The notes below the pieces were generated by a model that saw nothing but the letters and a program-made list of their open reading frames with translations, made no database searches and had not been told where the DNA came from. Of a stretch of DNA of 42,742 bases, positions 1-7,259 are shown one piece after another. This DNA comes from 39-52-133 sp036523795 (lineage in GTDB: Bacteria; Pseudomonadota; Gammaproteobacteria; Burkholderiales; Gallionellaceae). The first letter of the stretch is position 1. Each line of letters opens with the position of its first letter. The stretch spans positions 1-42,742 of the forward strand of contig DATDDN010000182.1 of assembly GCA_036523795.1 (NCBI GenBank), given 5' to 3'. A program made the position numbers and the translations under genes.

Positions 1-1481
1 GCATCGAGGTGGTACGCGGCAACGTGAGCAGCCTGTATGGTTCTGAGGCCATCGGTGGCGTGATCCAGATCTTTACCAAGCACGGGCGTGGCGCGCCAGC
101 CTTCAATGTAAGCGAAGGTGTAGGCAGCCATGGCACGCAGCGTCTGTCTGCGGGCTGGGGTGGGACGGTGGAAAACACGGAATTCAACATCCAGGCCTCG
201 CGTTTCAATACGGATGGCGTGTCGGCCATCAACCCCGCGATCTATCCCAATGCCAATCCGGACAATGATGGCTATGACAATACCAGCGTCTCCGCCAACG
301 TGCGCCATGCCTTCAATGCCGATCACAGCGTGTCGGCCAGCGCGTTCAACAGCACGGGACATAACCAGTATGACAATGCCTACGGAGCCCCGACCGACAT
401 AAACACCAATGATGCACGCGTCAGCAAGCTGTCACTTGCCTCGGAAGACCGTCTGGGCGAGACATGGATGAGCAAGCTGCAACTGGCCCAGGGTGTCGAC
501 AGCTACCAGGACTATCTCAATGGGGCACCCGTCGCCGGAGGCTCGCTCTACAAGACAAGCAGCCAGCAATTGAGCTGGCAGAACACCGTCGGCTTCGGGG
601 CGGGCAAGCAGCTGCTGGCAGGCGTCGAATATCTCGGCCAGCAGGTCGACAGCGACCTCCAGCCGCAATACGACAGGGATTACCGTAAGGTAAAAAGCCT
701 GTTTGCCGGCTACACAGGCAGCTATGGCAGGCATCAGGTCCAGATCAATGCGCGCCACGACAACTTTTCCGATTTTGGCATCGCGAATACAGGCTTGCTT
801 GGCTACGGTTACAGCCTGACCGAGTCGTGGCGTATTGCCGGCAGTACATCAACTGCTTTCAAGGCGCCCACGTTTAACGACATGTTCTACCCGTTCATCA
901 ATTACGGTTTTGGCTACTCTTATCAGGGGAACCCGAACCTGCAGCCCGAAGAGTCAAGGAACAACGAAGTCGGCGTGCATTACGCCGCTGACAGCCAACG
1001 CGTGGATATCGTCTACTTCGACAATCGCATCCACAACTTGATTGTCGGCAATGGCTTGCCTGCGTATACGATGATCAACCTCAACGAGGCACGCATCGAC
1101 GGTGTCGAGGTGAGTTACAACGGCCAGTTCGGTGACACGGGTGTCAGGGTGGCCGCGGTTACGCAGAATGCGCGCGACGTAACCACCGGCTCCGCCCTGC
1201 CGCCTCGCGCCAACCAGCACGGCAGCGTGGCGCTGACGCAAAAATTGGGTGCCTTGCAGGTGGGTGGCGAGTGGCAATACAGCGATGGGCGGGTGGATAC
1301 TGATGGCGTCCATACCATGCCGGCATACAGCGTGCTGAATTTCTCCGCCGCATATGCCTTGAGCAAGGAACTGAAACTGGCGGTGCGGGCGGACAACGTG
1401 ACCAATCAGGACGACTCCAATGCCTACGGCTATAACCCGTTGGGGCGCGTGTTCTACGTCAGCCTGAGCTATCAGCAGTAA
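1..1481 (+). CDS. btuB: TonB-dependent cobalamin receptor BtuB-like, 3' part
   Basis: Outer-membrane receptor, most likely for vitamin B12, driven by TonB. The gene is cut by the window edge: codons are open from base 3, and the GTG at 9 is internal rather than a start. The visible part begins in the plug domain with the family sequence VVRGNVSSLYGSEAIGGV followed by IQIFTK. About 430 residues of barrel follow, rich in alternating aromatic and polar strands. A plug-barrel receptor feature is the FKAPTFNDMFYPF segment followed by NPNLQPEESRNNEVGV. The last strand is FYVSLSYQQ. The specificity call rests on the neighbours: a BtuM-like transporter gene 93 bases downstream, then cobQ, cobU and cobT. 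A siderophore receptor could look similar in this part. The signal peptide, TonB box and any upstream cobalamin riboswitch lie outside the window. Confidence 0.85.
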   Translation, partial: IEVVRGNVSSLYGSEAIGGVIQIFTKHGRGAPAFNVSEGVGSHGTQRLSAGWGGTVENTEFNIQASRFNTDGVSAINPAIYPNANPDNDGYDNTSVSANVRHAFNADHSVSASAFNSTGHNQYDNAYGAPTDINTNDARVSKLSLASEDRLGETWMSKLQLAQGVDSYQDYLNGAPVAGGSLYKTSSQQLSWQNTVGFGAGKQLLAGVEYLGQQVDSDLQPQYDRDYRKVKSLFAGYTGSYGRHQVQINARHDNFSDFGIANTGLLGYGYSLTESWRIAGSTSTAFKAPTFNDMFYPFINYGFGYSYQGNPNLQPEESRNNEVGVHYAADSQRVDIVYFDNRIHNLIVGNGLPAYTMINLNEARIDGVEVSYNGQFGDTGVRVAAVTQNARDVTTGSALPPRANQHGSVALTQKLGALQVGGEWQYSDGRVDTDGVHTMPAYSVLNFSAAYALSKELKLAVRADNVTNQDDSNAYGYNPLGRVFYVSLSYQQ

Positions 1482-1574
1482 GGTGGGCAGGCGGGGCGGC
1501 TGCCACGCCTGGCTGGCAAAGGGGTAAGATACGCGGTGCACACATTAAACAGTCCAATTCATAAGGAGCAGAAA

Positions 1575-2162
1575 ATGCATTTGCAGACGCACACCAAGCA
1601 ACTGGGGATACTGGCAGGCCTGGCCCTGCTGATGGCCGTTACGCGCGGCAGTCATTTCGGATCAGGCTCGTATCTGCCGGATGCGACGCTGGCGGTGTTC
1701 CTGCTGGGAGGTTTCTTCCTGACTGGTTTCGGCCGGGCGGCCATGCTGGTGTTTGGCGTGCTGCTGCTGGAAGCGGGCGCCATTGACTACTACGCCGTCA
1801 ATGCGGCCGGCGTCAGCGACTGGTGCGTGACGCCGGCCTACTGGTTCCTGATTCCGACTTACGCGGTGATGTGGCTGGGCGGCAGCTGGTTTGCCGGACA
1901 GCAGCAGAATGGCTGGCGCAGCCTGGCGCAATTTGCCGGCGTGTCCTGGCTGGCCACCTCGGGGGCGTTTCTGGTTTCCGAGGGGAGTTTCTATCTTTTG
2001 TCCGGCCGTTACGGCGACATGAGCGTGGGCGAATACGCGTCCGGCGCCGCGCAATACTACCTGCCTTATCTGGCCGGCAGCCTGATGTATCTGGCGCTGG
2101 CCGCGGTCGTGTATGTGCTGCTGGTCAATGCACGCAAGGTGGAGGGGGCGGCGCACGGTTGA
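1575..2162 (+). CDS. btuM: BtuM-like cobalamin transporter, 6-helix membrane protein
   Basis: Protein of 195 residues, almost entirely hydrophobic, with about six predicted membrane helices. The start at 1575 is chosen because AAGGAG lies at 1563-1568, six bases upstream; the in-frame ATG at 1536 has no such site. BtuM is a solitary S-component-like transporter of Gram-negative bacteria. The Thiobacillus protein binds the cobalt of cobalamin through a conserved cysteine and can remove the cyano ligand. Here Cys84, in SDWCVTPAYW, is the only cysteine in the protein. It is preceded by Asp71 in AIDYYAV and by the early TRGSHFGS segment, which I recognise as typical of the family. The gene lies between btuB and cobQ, as expected for inner-membrane uptake after BtuB. 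No energy-coupling (ECF) module or BtuCDF gene is present in the window. Confidence 0.8.
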   Translation: MHLQTHTKQLGILAGLALLMAVTRGSHFGSGSYLPDATLAVFLLGGFFLTGFGRAAMLVFGVLLLEAGAIDYYAVNAAGVSDWCVTPAYWFLIPTYAVMWLGGSWFAGQQQNGWRSLAQFAGVSWLATSGAFLVSEGSFYLLSGRYGDMSVGEYASGAAQYYLPYLAGSLMYLALAAVVYVLLVNARKVEGAAHG

Positions 2163-2302
2163 ACGGCCGACGCGACCGGAGCACCGCGCGCGCATGACGC
2201 GCATACTGTCACTGCAATGCATCTGCTCGAATATGCCTGTCATGCGGGCATCACGGCGCAAGATGGCGTCGCGCTTTCACGGCGTCGCCTCCCCTGTCAC
2301 AC

Positions 2303-3775
2303 ATGAATTCATCCACACTGATGATCCAGGGCACCACCTCGGATGCGGGCAAGAGCACCGTGGTGGCGGGCCTGTGCCGCGTGCTCAGGCGACGTGGCGT
2401 GCGCGTGGTGCCATTCAAGCCGCAGAACATGGCGCTCAACAGCGCGGTGACGGCAGACGGCGGCGAGATCGGGCGCGCACAGGCGGTGCAGGCGCAGGCT
2501 GCCGGGCTTGCGCCGCATACCGACATGAACCCCGTGCTGCTGAAACCGAACAGCGATACCGGCGCGCAGGTGATCATTCACGGGCGCGCCGTCTCCAACA
2601 TGGAGGCAGCCGCTTACCACGGCTACAAGCGCGTGGCGCGCATGGCGGTGCTCGATTCATTCGGGCGCCTCGCTGACCAATACGAGGCGATCGTGGTGGA
2701 GGGGGCCGGCTCGCCCGCCGAGATCAACCTCAGGCAGGGCGACATCGCCAACATGGGCTTTGCCGAAGCCGTCGACTGCCCGGTGCTGCTGGTGGCGGAC
2801 ATCGACCGCGGTGGCGTGTTCGCCCACCTGGTGGGCACGCTGGCCCTGCTGAGCGAGAGCGAACAGGCGCGCGTACAGGGCTTTGTCATCAACCGCTTTC
2901 GCGGCGACATCGCCTTGCTGCAGCCAGGGCTGGAGTGGCTGGAGCAGCGCACCGGCAAGCCGGTGCTGGGGGTGCTGCCGTATCTGCATGGCCTGCACCT
3001 GGAAGCTGAAGATGCCATCGCGCGCGAGCAGCAGGCTGCAAGCGGCGAGCGCCTGCGCGTGGTGGTGCCGGCATTGCCGCACATCAGCAACCACACCGAT
3101 TTCGACCCGCTGCGTCTGCACCCGCAGGTGAGTCTGCAGTGGGTGGCGCCGGGAGAAGGGCTGCCGGCGGCAGATCTGGTGATCCTGCCCGGCAGCAAGA
3201 ATGTACGCGCCGATCTGGCCTGGCTGCGCGCGCAGGGCTGGGAAGAATATCTGGCACGCCATCTGCGCTATGGCGGCAAGTTATTGGGCATCTGTGGCGG
3301 GCTGCAGATGCTGGGCAAGGCAACGCATGATCCGCACGGCATCGAGGGCGAGCCGGGCAGCAGCAGCGGCCTGGGCTATCTCGACTACGCCACCACCCTG
3401 CAGCCGCACAAGGAGCTGCACAATGTGTGCGGCCAGCTTGCCCTGACGCGGGATGCGGTGAGCGGCTACGAAATCCATGCGGGAGTCAGCGCCGGTCCTG
3501 CCCTGCGGCAGCCCTTTGCGCTATTGGCCGACGGCCGCAGCGACGGTGCAGTTTCCGCCGATGGCCAGATCATGGCCACGTATCTGCACGGCGTGTTCGA
3601 GACGCCTGCGGCCTTGTCCGCGCTGCTGCAATGGGGCGGCCTGCACGCGCCCGCAGCCTTCGATTACCGCGCACTGCGCGAGCAGAATCTGGAACGCCTG
3701 GCGGATGAGCTGGAGGCGCGTCTGGACATGGAGCGGATCCTGCAGGTGATGGGAGGGAAGAAGTGCGCGAGCTGA
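2303..3775 (+). CDS. cobQ: Cobyric acid synthase CobQ
   Basis: Glutamine- and ATP-dependent amidation of adenosylcobyrinic acid a,c-diamide at four carboxylates to give cobyric acid, in the cytosol. The 490-residue length is normal. The N-terminal dethiobiotin-synthetase-like ATPase domain has the P-loop GTTSDAGKST at residues 10-19, followed by PFKPQNMALNS. The C-terminal class I glutamine amidotransferase domain has the nucleophile Cys331 in LLGICGGLQMLG and His429 in ATYLHGVFE. The start at 2303 (MNSSTLMIQGT) gives the usual few residues before the P-loop; the ATG at 2321 is possible, and neither has a strong Shine-Dalgarno site. The gene overlaps cobU by 13 bases. The 140 bases separating it from btuM contain nothing I recognise. 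Confidence 0.95.
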   Translation: MNSSTLMIQGTTSDAGKSTVVAGLCRVLRRRGVRVVPFKPQNMALNSAVTADGGEIGRAQAVQAQAAGLAPHTDMNPVLLKPNSDTGAQVIIHGRAVSNMEAAAYHGYKRVARMAVLDSFGRLADQYEAIVVEGAGSPAEINLRQGDIANMGFAEAVDCPVLLVADIDRGGVFAHLVGTLALLSESEQARVQGFVINRFRGDIALLQPGLEWLEQRTGKPVLGVLPYLHGLHLEAEDAIAREQQAASGERLRVVVPALPHISNHTDFDPLRLHPQVSLQWVAPGEGLPAADLVILPGSKNVRADLAWLRAQGWEEYLARHLRYGGKLLGICGGLQMLGKATHDPHGIEGEPGSSSGLGYLDYATTLQPHKELHNVCGQLALTRDAVSGYEIHAGVSAGPALRQPFALLADGRSDGAVSADGQIMATYLHGVFETPAALSALLQWGGLHAPAAFDYRALREQNLERLADELEARLDMERILQVMGGKKCAS

Positions 3776-4275
3776 TCCTGGGCGGCATGCGTTCCGGCAA
3801 GAGCCGCCTGGCCGAACAGCATGCCCTGGCGACGGGCCTGCCCGTCACCTATGTCGCGACGGCCACTGCCGAGGACGAGGAGATGCGTGCGCGCATTGCG
3901 CATCATCAGCAGCACCGCCCTGCGCAGTGGCGGCTGGTGGAAGAGCCGCTCGCGCTGGCGGCCGTTCTGCAGCGCGAGGCGGCAGAAAATCGCTGCGTGC
4001 TGGTGGACTGCCTGACCTTGTGGCTGACCAATCTGCTGTGTGCGCAGGACGACACGCGCATGCGCCAGGAAGTTGGTGAGCTGCTGCGGGTGCTGCCCGC
4101 TCTGCCCGGCCACCTGATCCTGGTGAGCAACGAAACCGGCATGGGGGTGGTGCCGCTGGGGGAGTTGACACGACGCTATTGCGATGAGGCCGGCCGTTTG
4201 CACCAGGCCGTGGCACAGAATTGCGACAGAGTGTTTTTAACGGTGGCAGGCTTGCCACTGACCGTGAAAGGGTGA
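3763..4275 (+). CDS. cobU: Adenosylcobinamide kinase / guanylyltransferase CobU
   Basis: Bifunctional enzyme of the nucleotide-loop pathway: it phosphorylates adenosylcobinamide and then transfers GMP to give adenosylcobinamide-GDP, the substrate of CobS. The protein has 170 residues, normal for CobU/CobP. The P-loop GGMRSGKS is at residues 7-14. The RIAHHQQHRPAQW segment (44-56) carries the family's RIxxHxxxRPxxW pattern with the His (about 48) expected to be guanylylated. Walker B is VDCLTLWLTN near 81-90, and LVSNETGMGVVP follows. The start is GTG at 3763, with a GGAGGGAAG ribosome site just upstream inside the end of cobQ, which implies translational coupling. cobT follows after nine bases. 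Confidence 0.95.
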   Translation: MRELILGGMRSGKSRLAEQHALATGLPVTYVATATAEDEEMRARIAHHQQHRPAQWRLVEEPLALAAVLQREAAENRCVLVDCLTLWLTNLLCAQDDTRMRQEVGELLRVLPALPGHLILVSNETGMGVVPLGELTRRYCDEAGRLHQAVAQNCDRVFLTVAGLPLTVKG

Positions 4276-4284
4276 GGAAACAGT

Positions 4285-5343
4285 ATGAAGATGGATATGA
4301 ACTGGTTGCGCCAGCCTGCAAGAAAACCGGATGAAGAAGCGCGCCGCGCCGCGCTGGCGCGCCAGCAGCAACTGACCAAGCCGCCCGGCGCGCTGGGGCG
4401 GCTGGAAGACCTGGTCATCCGTCTGGCGGCATTGCAGGGTTGTGTCACACCGCAGATCGGCAAGGTGTTTGTCAGCGTATTCGCGGGCGACCACGGTGTG
4501 GCGGAAGAAAACGTATCGGCGTTTCCGCAGCTGGTGACGGCGGAGATGGTGAAGAATTTTGCGCGCGGTGGTGCGGCCATCAGCGTGCTCGCGCAGCAGC
4601 TGGGCGCGACACTGGAAGTGGTCAATCTCGGCACCGCCTACGACACGGGCGAACTGGACGGCGTGCTGCAATGCGGGCTCGGCAAGGGCACGGCCAATTT
4701 TGCCAAGGAGGCGGCAATGAGCGAAAGCCAGCTGGCGGCAGCCTTGCAGGTGGGTAATGACAGTGCGGCCCGCGCGGCGCAACAGGGCGCTTCGCTTTAC
4801 ATCGGCGGCGAAATGGGGATTGCGAACACCACGGCTGCGGCTGCGCTGGCCTGCGCGCTGCTCGACCACACACCGCAGCAGCTTGCCGGGCCGGGCACCG
4901 GCCTCGACCAGGTGGGCGTGCAGCACAAGGCAGCGGTGGTGGCGCGCGCACTCGAACTGCATGCAGTGCACCTGGACGATACGCTGGAAGTCCTGCGCCG
5001 CCTGGGCGGCTTTGAAATCGCCGCGCTGACGGGCGCTTTCATCGGCTGTGCGCAGCGCGGCATTCCGGTGCTGGTGGACGGCTACATCACCACGGCGGCG
5101 GCACTGCTTGCGGTGCGCCTGCAGCCGGAGGTGGCGGATTGGCTGCTGTATGCGCACCGCTCGGCCGAGCCGGGTCATGCCTTGATGCTGGAGGCGTTGC
5201 GGGCCGAGCCGCTGCTGCAGCTGGGTATGCGCCTGGGCGAGGGAAGCGGTGCGGCGATGGCCGTGCCGGTGTTGCGCCTGGCGTGTTCCCTGCACGGCGG
5301 GATGGCTACGTTTGCGGAAGCGGGCGTGTCGGAGAAAATTTAA
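4285..5343 (+). CDS. cobT: Nicotinate-nucleotide:DMB phosphoribosyltransferase CobT
   Basis: Transfers phosphoribose from nicotinate mononucleotide to the lower-ligand base, normally 5,6-dimethylbenzimidazole, giving alpha-ribazole phosphate. Length 352 residues, as in the family. Recognisable segments are TKPPGALGRLEDL near the N-terminus, SVFAGDHGVAEENVSAFPQ, FARGGAAI, GEMGIANTTAAAAL and, near the C-terminus, LGEGSGAAMA, in which Glu319 matches the family's catalytic base. The start at 4285 has GTGAGGA about six bases upstream; ATG codons at 4291 and 4297 are alternatives. It is the last plus-strand gene of the cluster and its stop codon overlaps the stop of the convergent cobC by four bases. 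Confidence 0.95.
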   Translation: MKMDMNWLRQPARKPDEEARRAALARQQQLTKPPGALGRLEDLVIRLAALQGCVTPQIGKVFVSVFAGDHGVAEENVSAFPQLVTAEMVKNFARGGAAISVLAQQLGATLEVVNLGTAYDTGELDGVLQCGLGKGTANFAKEAAMSESQLAAALQVGNDSAARAAQQGASLYIGGEMGIANTTAAAALACALLDHTPQQLAGPGTGLDQVGVQHKAAVVARALELHAVHLDDTLEVLRRLGGFEIAALTGAFIGCAQRGIPVLVDGYITTAAALLAVRLQPEVADWLLYAHRSAEPGHALMLEALRAEPLLQLGMRLGEGSGAAMAVPVLRLACSLHGGMATFAEAGVSEKI

Positions 5344-5894
5344 ACCCGTCGTTGCGGATTGCGGCGCACCGCCACCACGCTGCCGAAATCGATCTGCCAG
5401 CTCAGCGTCGTGCTCAGCGGGATGCCGGCTGCATGTGCCAGCACGGCACGCATGCTGCCGCCGTGCGCAACCAGGGCGATGCGCTGCAACGGCAGATGCG
5501 CCAGTTCATCCAGCAGCGCGCTCACCCGCTGCGTCAGCTGCAGTGCGGATTCGCCGTGGGGCGGCGTGAAATTCAGTATGTCGGCGCTCCAAGCCTCGAG
5601 TTCGCTGCGTTCGATGTCGTTCCATGCGCGTCCCTCCCAGTCGCCGAAATGCATTTCCTTCAGGCGTTCATCGCAACGCAGCTCGCAGTCATAGATCTGC
5701 GCCAGATAGGCCGCCAGCCTGTGGCTGCGCTGCAGGGGTGAGCTGAGGATCAGCTGCGGCGTAGGCAGGCTGGCGGCTACCGCGGCGGCTTCGGCAGCAA
5801 AGCTGTCGGCCAGGCCGACGTCCAGCTGTCCGTAGCAGATGCCGGCCTCAATAAGCGGCCGCGTGTGACGAACCAGGTAGAGCGTCTGCTGCAT
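5340..5894 (-). CDS. cobC: Alpha-ribazole phosphatase CobC-like
   Basis: Histidine phosphatase superfamily protein of 184 residues. It is expected to remove the 5' phosphate from alpha-ribazole phosphate or from adenosylcobalamin phosphate, late in cobalamin assembly. The catalytic Arg9-His10 pair lies in LYLVRHTRP, the second catalytic His144 in ALVAHGGSMR, and MHFGDWEGRAW (81-91) is typical of CobC/phosphoglycerate-mutase-like enzymes. EAGICYGQLDVGL is characteristic of CobC rather than of GpmB. The start codon overlaps the cobS stop in a TAATG arrangement, so the two genes are almost certainly one transcript. The tail overlaps the convergent cobT by four bases. Confidence 0.92.
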   Translation of the reverse strand: MQQTLYLVRHTRPLIEAGICYGQLDVGLADSFAAEAAAVAASLPTPQLILSSPLQRSHRLAAYLAQIYDCELRCDERLKEMHFGDWEGRAWNDIERSELEAWSADILNFTPPHGESALQLTQRVSALLDELAHLPLQRIALVAHGGSMRAVLAHAAGIPLSTTLSWQIDFGSVVAVRRNPQRRV

Positions 5895-6673
5895 TACCAG
5901 GGCAGCAGCAGGCCGAGATAGAAGCCCGCTTCCGTAATCTGTTGCACGGCGCCCAGGCAGTCGCCGGTATAGCCGCCTATGTTCCTGTACATCATGCGCG
6001 CCAGATAGGCGCGCAGCAGCAAGGCGCAGCTCAGTGCCAGCAGAAACTGACTTGCGCTGGCCCCGGCAACAAACAGCAGTGCGACTGCAGCGGCGCCCGT
6101 CAGCAGCGTCACGACAAAGCTGCCCGGGCTCAGCGACTGTGCGGCGGGTTTGGCTTTTGCCTCATCGCCATCGCGCACGTAACGCTGGGTGAGCATGATG
6201 CTCACGGCGAGCAAGCGGCTGATGGTGTGGGCACTGATCAGCGCGGCGGCAACGAAGGTCAGCGGGTGCGCATTGCCCATTGCCAGAAGCGATTGGTGCT
6301 TGAGCAGCAACACCAGCACGAGTGCAATCACACCGTAACTGCCTGCACGCGAGTCCTTCATGATGGCCAGTATCTTCTCGCGCGTGTAGCCGCCGCCCAT
6401 GCCATCGGCAAAATCGCTCAGGCCATCCTCATGAAATGCCCCGGTCAACATGATGCCGGCCAGCATGCTCAACGCGATCGCAAGCGTCAGCGGCAGCGCC
6501 AGTGCTGTCAGCCACAACACCAGTGCACAACAGAAGCCGACGAGCATGCCGACCGCCGGAAAGTAGCGTGCGGACTGATCAAGCTGTGCGGGCGCGTGGC
6601 CCACCCAGGCGGGCATGGGAATCCGGGTAAAGAATTGAACTGCGGTCAGGAAGAGGCGAAGTTGCTGCTGCAT
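5894..6673 (-). CDS. cobS: Adenosylcobinamide-GDP ribazoletransferase CobS
   Basis: Integral membrane enzyme joining adenosylcobinamide-GDP to alpha-ribazole (phosphate), the final condensation of cobamide assembly. The chosen start at 6673 gives 259 residues beginning MQQQLRLFLTAVQFFTRIPMP, which matches the family start; the frame stays open upstream to 6796, but that extension does not look like coding sequence. The Mg2+-binding motif FHEDGLSDFADGMGGG lies at 80-95 (Glu82, Asp83, Asp87, Asp90). Downstream are KDSRAGSYG and GGYTGDCLGA, with about six hydrophobic segments. It is the first gene of the cobS-cobC pair, and I see no strong Shine-Dalgarno site. Confidence 0.95.
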   Translation of the reverse strand: MQQQLRLFLTAVQFFTRIPMPAWVGHAPAQLDQSARYFPAVGMLVGFCCALVLWLTALALPLTLAIALSMLAGIMLTGAFHEDGLSDFADGMGGGYTREKILAIMKDSRAGSYGVIALVLVLLLKHQSLLAMGNAHPLTFVAAALISAHTISRLLAVSIMLTQRYVRDGDEAKAKPAAQSLSPGSFVVTLLTGAAAVALLFVAGASASQFLLALSCALLLRAYLARMMYRNIGGYTGDCLGAVQQITEAGFYLGLLLPW

Positions 6674-6982
6674 GATGAATGGAACACAAATGACATTGCA
6701 GACTAACAGTGCACGGGTTGGCTGTCCAGCCGCATGAAATGGCGTGTCGGAGTAATGAAAAATGCGCTTCCGGAGCTGTGCGTGAAGCGCTCTCAAAATT
6801 CAAAAAACGCAAAACATGACCCTGTTAAATTTCGCCATTGATCGCATCTTTGTGCGGCACCCGGAATATGCCATATGCATATCGCCAAAACCCGCTATTT
6901 ATCTGCATTGCATAACAATTGAGTCCAAATTATTCCCCCTGCATATTTGAGTGAAAAAAGCGCAAAAAAAAGTCCTGAATTA
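6674..6982. other. Divergent intergenic region between cobS and the pil-chp promoter
   Basis: AT-richer than the neighbouring genes, especially 6790-6980 (several A-runs). It must hold the minus-strand promoter of cobS-cobC. I looked for a cobalamin riboswitch in the orientation of cobS and found neither the B12 box nor the conserved aptamer core, so control of cobS-cobC is not visible. No convincing coding sequence. Confidence 0.5.
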
Positions 6983-7010
6983 TTGACAATCAAAAAGCCG
7001 ACTATAGGAT
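6983..7010 (+). promoter_or_regulatory. Sigma-70-type promoter of the pil-chp operon
   Basis: A perfect -35 hexamer TTGACA at 6983-6988 is followed after 16 bases by TAGGAT at 7005-7010 (TATAGG at 7003 overlaps it). Transcription would start near 7017, about 30 bases before the riboswitch aptamer, so the aptamer would be part of the leader. Seen in sequence; activity is inferred. Confidence 0.6.
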
Positions 7011-7045
7011 GTGAGCCCTGATTTGCAGAAACCTCGTTTGGTAAT

Positions 7046-7136
7046 TCGATCTGACAAGGCAAACTTGCCGAAAGGCAGGGACGCAAAGTTTCCGGTCTAA
7101 GGAATTTTGTAAGAATTCTATGGCAGCGGGATTGCA
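7046..7136 (+). ncRNA. Class I cyclic-di-GMP riboswitch (GEMM-I)
   Basis: The sequence follows the Vibrio Vc2 aptamer almost feature by feature. ACAAGGCAAAC at 7054-7064 corresponds to the 5' core. The P2 hairpin CTTGCC-GAAA-GGCAG has the GAAA tetraloop at 7070-7073. GGGACGCAAAG at 7078-7088 is the conserved joining region, with the intercalating adenine at about 7085. Then come TCCGGTCTAA (7091-7100), a P3 hairpin with GGAATT/AATTCT arms, and GGCAGCGGG at 7122-7130 closing the core. The base aligned to Vc2 G20 is G (7058), the form that prefers c-di-GMP; the G20A form accepts cGAMP. P1 is weak in the sequence (CGAT 7047-7050 with ATTG 7131-7134), so the outer boundaries are approximate. The expression platform lies in 7137-7259. 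Confidence 0.9.
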
Positions 7137-7259
7137 TACAAGAAGCAAAGTGGGCGTAATTCTTTCGTCAAGCTTTTCTAACATTCACTCTTGTTGTGCG
7201 TAGCTCGCCATGTTGCGAGCCGAAGTGGGAACTGCATCGCGAGGGGAAGAGGAGGGGTT
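7137..7259 (+). promoter_or_regulatory. Leader between riboswitch and first pil gene (expression platform)
   Basis: Holds a perfect six-pair hairpin GCTCGC-catgtt-GCGAGC at 7203-7220 with no T-run after it, so it is not an ordinary intrinsic terminator. A purine-rich ribosome site AGGAGGGG lies at 7250-7257, directly before the GTG at 7260. CTCTT at 7188-7192 could pair weakly with AAGAG at 7247-7251. Control of translation initiation therefore looks more likely than transcription termination, but the switching structure is not clear from inspection. Confidence 0.4.

Noticed and set aside
6674..6796. Upstream extension of cobS to 6796
   Set aside because: The extra 41 residues do not resemble CobS; the family-like N-terminus begins at the ATG at 6673.
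6674..6982. Possible cobalamin riboswitch ahead of cobS-cobC
   Set aside because: No B12 box (GCCACTG type) or conserved aptamer core in the correct orientation.
7191..7259. TTG start for the PilG-like gene at 7191
   Set aside because: Would translate the leader hairpin and the ribosome site; AGGAGGGG directly precedes GTG 7260.
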